10,615 nucleotides of DNA, from assembly GCA_016765335.1 (NCBI GenBank), contig JAESQE010000624.1:1-10615 (forward strand), written 5' to 3'. Under the pieces are notes generated by a model. That model was not told the origin of the DNA. It was given only the letters and a program-made list of their open reading frames with translations, and searched no databases. The DNA is from Planctomycetaceae bacterium. Its GTDB lineage: Bacteria > Planctomycetota > Planctomycetia > Planctomycetales > Planctomycetaceae. Of this stretch, positions 8,974 through 10,615 are shown piece after piece; position 1 is the first letter of the stretch; each line of letters starts with the position of its first letter. Made by a program: the position numbers and the translations under genes.

Positions 8974-8978
8974 GAGGA
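8974..8978 (+). promoter_or_regulatory. Shine-Dalgarno GAGGA that fixes the start of the ceramidase-like gene
   Basis: GAGGA lies 5 nt before the ATG at 8984. It is the clearest ribosome-binding site in the window. It argues for starting at 8984 rather than at the in-frame ATG at 8972 or the GTG at 8888; the latter would put 32 non-signal-like residues ahead of the signal peptide. Confidence 0.7.
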
Positions 8979-8983
8979 CAAAC

Positions 8984-10492
8984 ATGAACAATCTGATCAA
9001 GATCATTTTCTTTACAATTATTGCTGTAACAAGTTTAACAACAGCAAACGATCTCTACGCAGCTGGCCTGAGTGCCGGGGTTGCCAAAGTTGATGTCACC
9101 CACCCGCACGGCTTGATCAACGACCGAAGCTATGTCCGTGCGTTGGTCATCAAAAACGGCGAGACAACAGCTGTCATCGTAAGTGTTGATGCGGTCGCGA
9201 TTGGAGAGATTGGAAAAATCAGCAACGATTACCTGGGCAATGTCCGCTCGCAAATCCAAAAAGATCTAAAGATCAAACCGGAACACATGCTGTTCAACGC
9301 CAGCCATTGCCATTCGGTTGTTTGTAATGAAATCGAACAGCTCACCGTTCAAGCCATTAAACAAGCGGCCAGCAACATGGTTCCTGTGACCATTGGTGTC
9401 GGAAGCGGACACGAAGATCGCATCATGGAAAACCGCAGACTGTTGATGGCCGATGGCACTGAAATTGACGTAAGACATGCCTATTCACTCCCCCCCGATG
9501 CCCAGGTAAAAGAAGTCGGCCCAGTCGATCCTGAAATTGGCATCTTACGATTAAACCGAGCTGATGGTCGCGTTCTGGCGGTCGTTTATCAATTCGCGTG
9601 TCATCCAATCCAGGGAGTTCCCAGTGGAGGCAACACCGCTGATATCACCGGTTTTTCATCAAGCGTGATCGAAGATAACCTGGGGGAAGAAACCGTTGCC
9701 CTGTTCATTCAAGGCTGCGGCGGCGACATCAATCCAGTGCATTATAAAGATGTCGATTACCCTCGCGATGCAGAACCCTTGGGAAACTTGCTCGCGTTGA
9801 GTACATTAAAAGCAGTACGAAAACTGGAATGCAAAGCTGACAACCGACTGGCTGTTATCAACGAAGTCATTGAACTCCCCGGAGCAAATTATTCGCAGCG
9901 AATTGCATCAATGGAAGATGAGCAAACCCGTTTGATGAATTCATTACGAGGCACAACACTGAACCTGAAATCATTTCTACCACTGGCGGTGAAATATAAA
10001 TTGTCGGAGACATACCCGACGACTCACTCCTTCGAATACCTACACGAAAAAATGATCGGCAAAGTGAACTTAAAAAAGCTTGACATCAAGAATCGAAACA
10101 ACATCAACCAGTACTTAAAAAACATCTACACGATGGAGCAGCTGACTCGCGTTAACACCAATCTGAGATTACTTCGCAAGCATCAAGCGGAAATGGCAGC
10201 CAGCGGCAAACGAAATGTTGATGTCGAACTGGTTGGCCTGAGAATTGGCGATTTCGTGTTGCTGACATTCCCCGGAGAACTGACCGTTCAAATTGGCCTG
10301 AATATCAAAAAAGCATCCAAGCACGAAAAGACATTCGTTTCCGGTTACACAAACGGCTACATCTACTACGCACCAACAGCCAAGCAGTTACTCAACCCCG
10401 GAGGAGCACAAGAAGATTGCGACTGCCTGCTGGCCCCCGAATGGCAAAAAATATTCGAAGACAAAGCTCTAGAAATGCTAGGAAAGTTGTAA
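8984..10492 (+). CDS. Exported neutral/alkaline ceramidase-like hydrolase with altered catalytic motif
   Basis: With the start at 8984 this is a 502-aa protein. A Sec signal peptide (MNNLIKIIFFTIIAVTSL onward) has likely cleavage near YA-AG at about 26-27. The rest matches the N-terminal catalytic domain of neutral/alkaline non-lysosomal ceramidases: AGVAKVDVTHPHG (31-43), NASHCHS (105-111; H108, H110), FACHP (204-208; H207), QGCGGDINP (243-251), FPGE (429-432; E432) and GYTNGYIYYAPT (454-465). The two His, the Glu and a Tyr in the last block correspond to the Zn2+ ligands of the characterised enzymes. Where those have the nucleophile in GDVSPN, this protein has GDINP, with Asn250 in place of Ser, and the Gly-Pro-Gly that normally follows the HxH motif is missing. 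The 650-700 aa length and C-terminal Ig-like domain of true ceramidases are also absent. Residues about 300-410 are a helical, less conserved insert. Amide or other hydrolase activity is possible; ceramide as substrate is doubtful. The gene is divergent from the PHP gene. Confidence 0.85.
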   Translation: MNNLIKIIFFTIIAVTSLTTANDLYAAGLSAGVAKVDVTHPHGLINDRSYVRALVIKNGETTAVIVSVDAVAIGEIGKISNDYLGNVRSQIQKDLKIKPEHMLFNASHCHSVVCNEIEQLTVQAIKQAASNMVPVTIGVGSGHEDRIMENRRLLMADGTEIDVRHAYSLPPDAQVKEVGPVDPEIGILRLNRADGRVLAVVYQFACHPIQGVPSGGNTADITGFSSSVIEDNLGEETVALFIQGCGGDINPVHYKDVDYPRDAEPLGNLLALSTLKAVRKLECKADNRLAVINEVIELPGANYSQRIASMEDEQTRLMNSLRGTTLNLKSFLPLAVKYKLSETYPTTHSFEYLHEKMIGKVNLKKLDIKNRNNINQYLKNIYTMEQLTRVNTNLRLLRKHQAEMAASGKRNVDVELVGLRIGDFVLLTFPGELTVQIGLNIKKASKHEKTFVSGYTNGYIYYAPTAKQLLNPGGAQEDCDCLLAPEWQKIFEDKALEMLGKL

Positions 10493-10498
10493 TACGTA

Positions 10499-10587
10499 TT
10501 TGATTGAGATTGGCAAAAAAGGCGAGCCGAGGGTGTTAACCCCCTGGTAACTCACAACGCCAATGGACGGCTAAATAATCAATCAAA
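10499..10587. repeat. Nested inverted-repeat element downstream of the ceramidase-like gene
   Basis: Outer arms TTTGATTGA (10499-10507) and TCAATCAAA (10579-10587) are exact reverse complements. Inside them lie ATTGGC (10509-10514) and GCCAAT (10559-10564), also exact complements, and inside those is the GTTAAC-centred palindrome at 10528-10547. The order suggests one element able to fold as a long interrupted hairpin, starting 6 nt after the stop codon. It contains no ORF. It could be a small dispersed repeat, a MITE-like relic or a 3' processing/termination structure. Confidence 0.45.
10528..10547. repeat. Imperfect palindrome centred on GTTAAC
   Basis: AGGGTGTTAACCCCCT (10530-10545) pairs with itself at all but one position (T10534 opposite C10541). 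A further C-G pair (10528 and 10547) follows a G-G mismatch. The wider string GGCGAGCCGAGGG, then GTTAAC, then CCCCTGG resembles short GC-rich intergenic palindromes that I recall being scattered through planctomycete genomes. That recollection is not a database result. Confidence 0.5.
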
Positions 10588-10592
10588 GTAAC

Positions 10593-10612
10593 CCAGGCCA
10601 TCACTGGCCTGG
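10593..10612. repeat. Perfect 8-bp GC-rich hairpin, repeat or bidirectional terminator
   Basis: CCAGGCCA (10593-10600) and TGGCCTGG (10605-10612) form a perfect 8-bp stem around the loop TCAC. It lies 100 nt after the ceramidase-like stop. The window ends three bases later, so a T-tract cannot be seen; the visible bases (CTC) are not one. Its compact, GC-rich, self-complementary form suits either an intergenic repeat or a transcription stop. Confidence 0.5.
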
Positions 10613-10615
10613 CTC

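Noticed and set aside
8888..8983. An upstream GTG (8888) and ATG (8972) as starts for the ceramidase-like gene
   Set aside because: They would add residues before the signal peptide. The ATG at 8984 has a GAGGA ribosome-binding site 5 nt upstream and a normal signal peptide.
958..10492. A bile salt or sphingolipid pathway linking the BASS transporter with the ceramidase homologue
   Set aside because: The family names suggest it, but bacterial BASS carriers have varied substrates. The genes are about 7 kb apart with an unrelated cluster between them, and the ceramidase motif is altered.
1..10615. CRISPR arrays, tRNA or rRNA genes, transposases, phage or toxin-antitoxin genes
   Set aside because: No regularly spaced repeats, tRNA-like cloverleaf sequence or matching protein motifs were found on either strand.

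Overview
The window looks like chromosomal DNA from a member of the Planctomycetota. The strongest sign is an adjacent gene pair typical of that phylum: a large exported protein with planctomycete cytochrome c, DUF1549 and DUF1553 (PSD1) domains, followed on the same strand by a Tat-exported DUF1501 protein. The PHP-domain/propeller protein, the ceramidase-like exported hydrolase, the moderate base composition and the scarcity of clear Shine-Dalgarno sites all fit. The genus cannot be fixed from the sequence; a relative of Gimesia, Rubinisphaera or Thalassoglobus is a guess.

Layout: (1) 24-878, minus strand, a UbiE/MenG quinone C-methyltransferase with a serine-rich N-terminal tail. It is divergent, across 79 bp, from (2) 958-1911, plus strand, a BASS-family Na+-coupled transporter. 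(3) Convergent with the transporter, 13 bp away, is the end of a minus-strand cluster. Read in transcription order, the cluster is an exported PHP-family metallohydrolase fused to a propeller-like C-terminus (8767-6710), the cytochrome c/DUF1549/DUF1553 protein (6559-3434) and the DUF1501 protein (3373-1925). Gaps are 150 and 60 bp, so the last two are probably co-transcribed and the first may be. (4) 8984-10492, plus strand, is an exported neutral-ceramidase-like hydrolase, divergent from the PHP protein across about 216 bp. (5) 10493-10615 is non-coding and full of inverted repeats.

Functionally, the left end is housekeeping (menaquinone methylation) plus a solute transporter. The right two thirds encode four proteins, each with a Sec or Tat export signal: two predicted metal-dependent hydrolases, a predicted c-type haem protein and a DUF1501 (alkaline-phosphatase-like fold) protein. 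A shared role in breaking down an external substrate is plausible but is inference; no substrate can be read from the sequence.

The points most worth a second look are: the divergent control region between the PHP protein and the ceramidase homologue, which holds two abutting perfect 9-bp inverted repeats (8821-8849 and 8849-8940); the ceramidase homologue's Asn where characterised neutral ceramidases have the nucleophilic Ser; and the nested inverted-repeat element at the right end. No RNA genes, CRISPR arrays, transposases or phage genes were seen.
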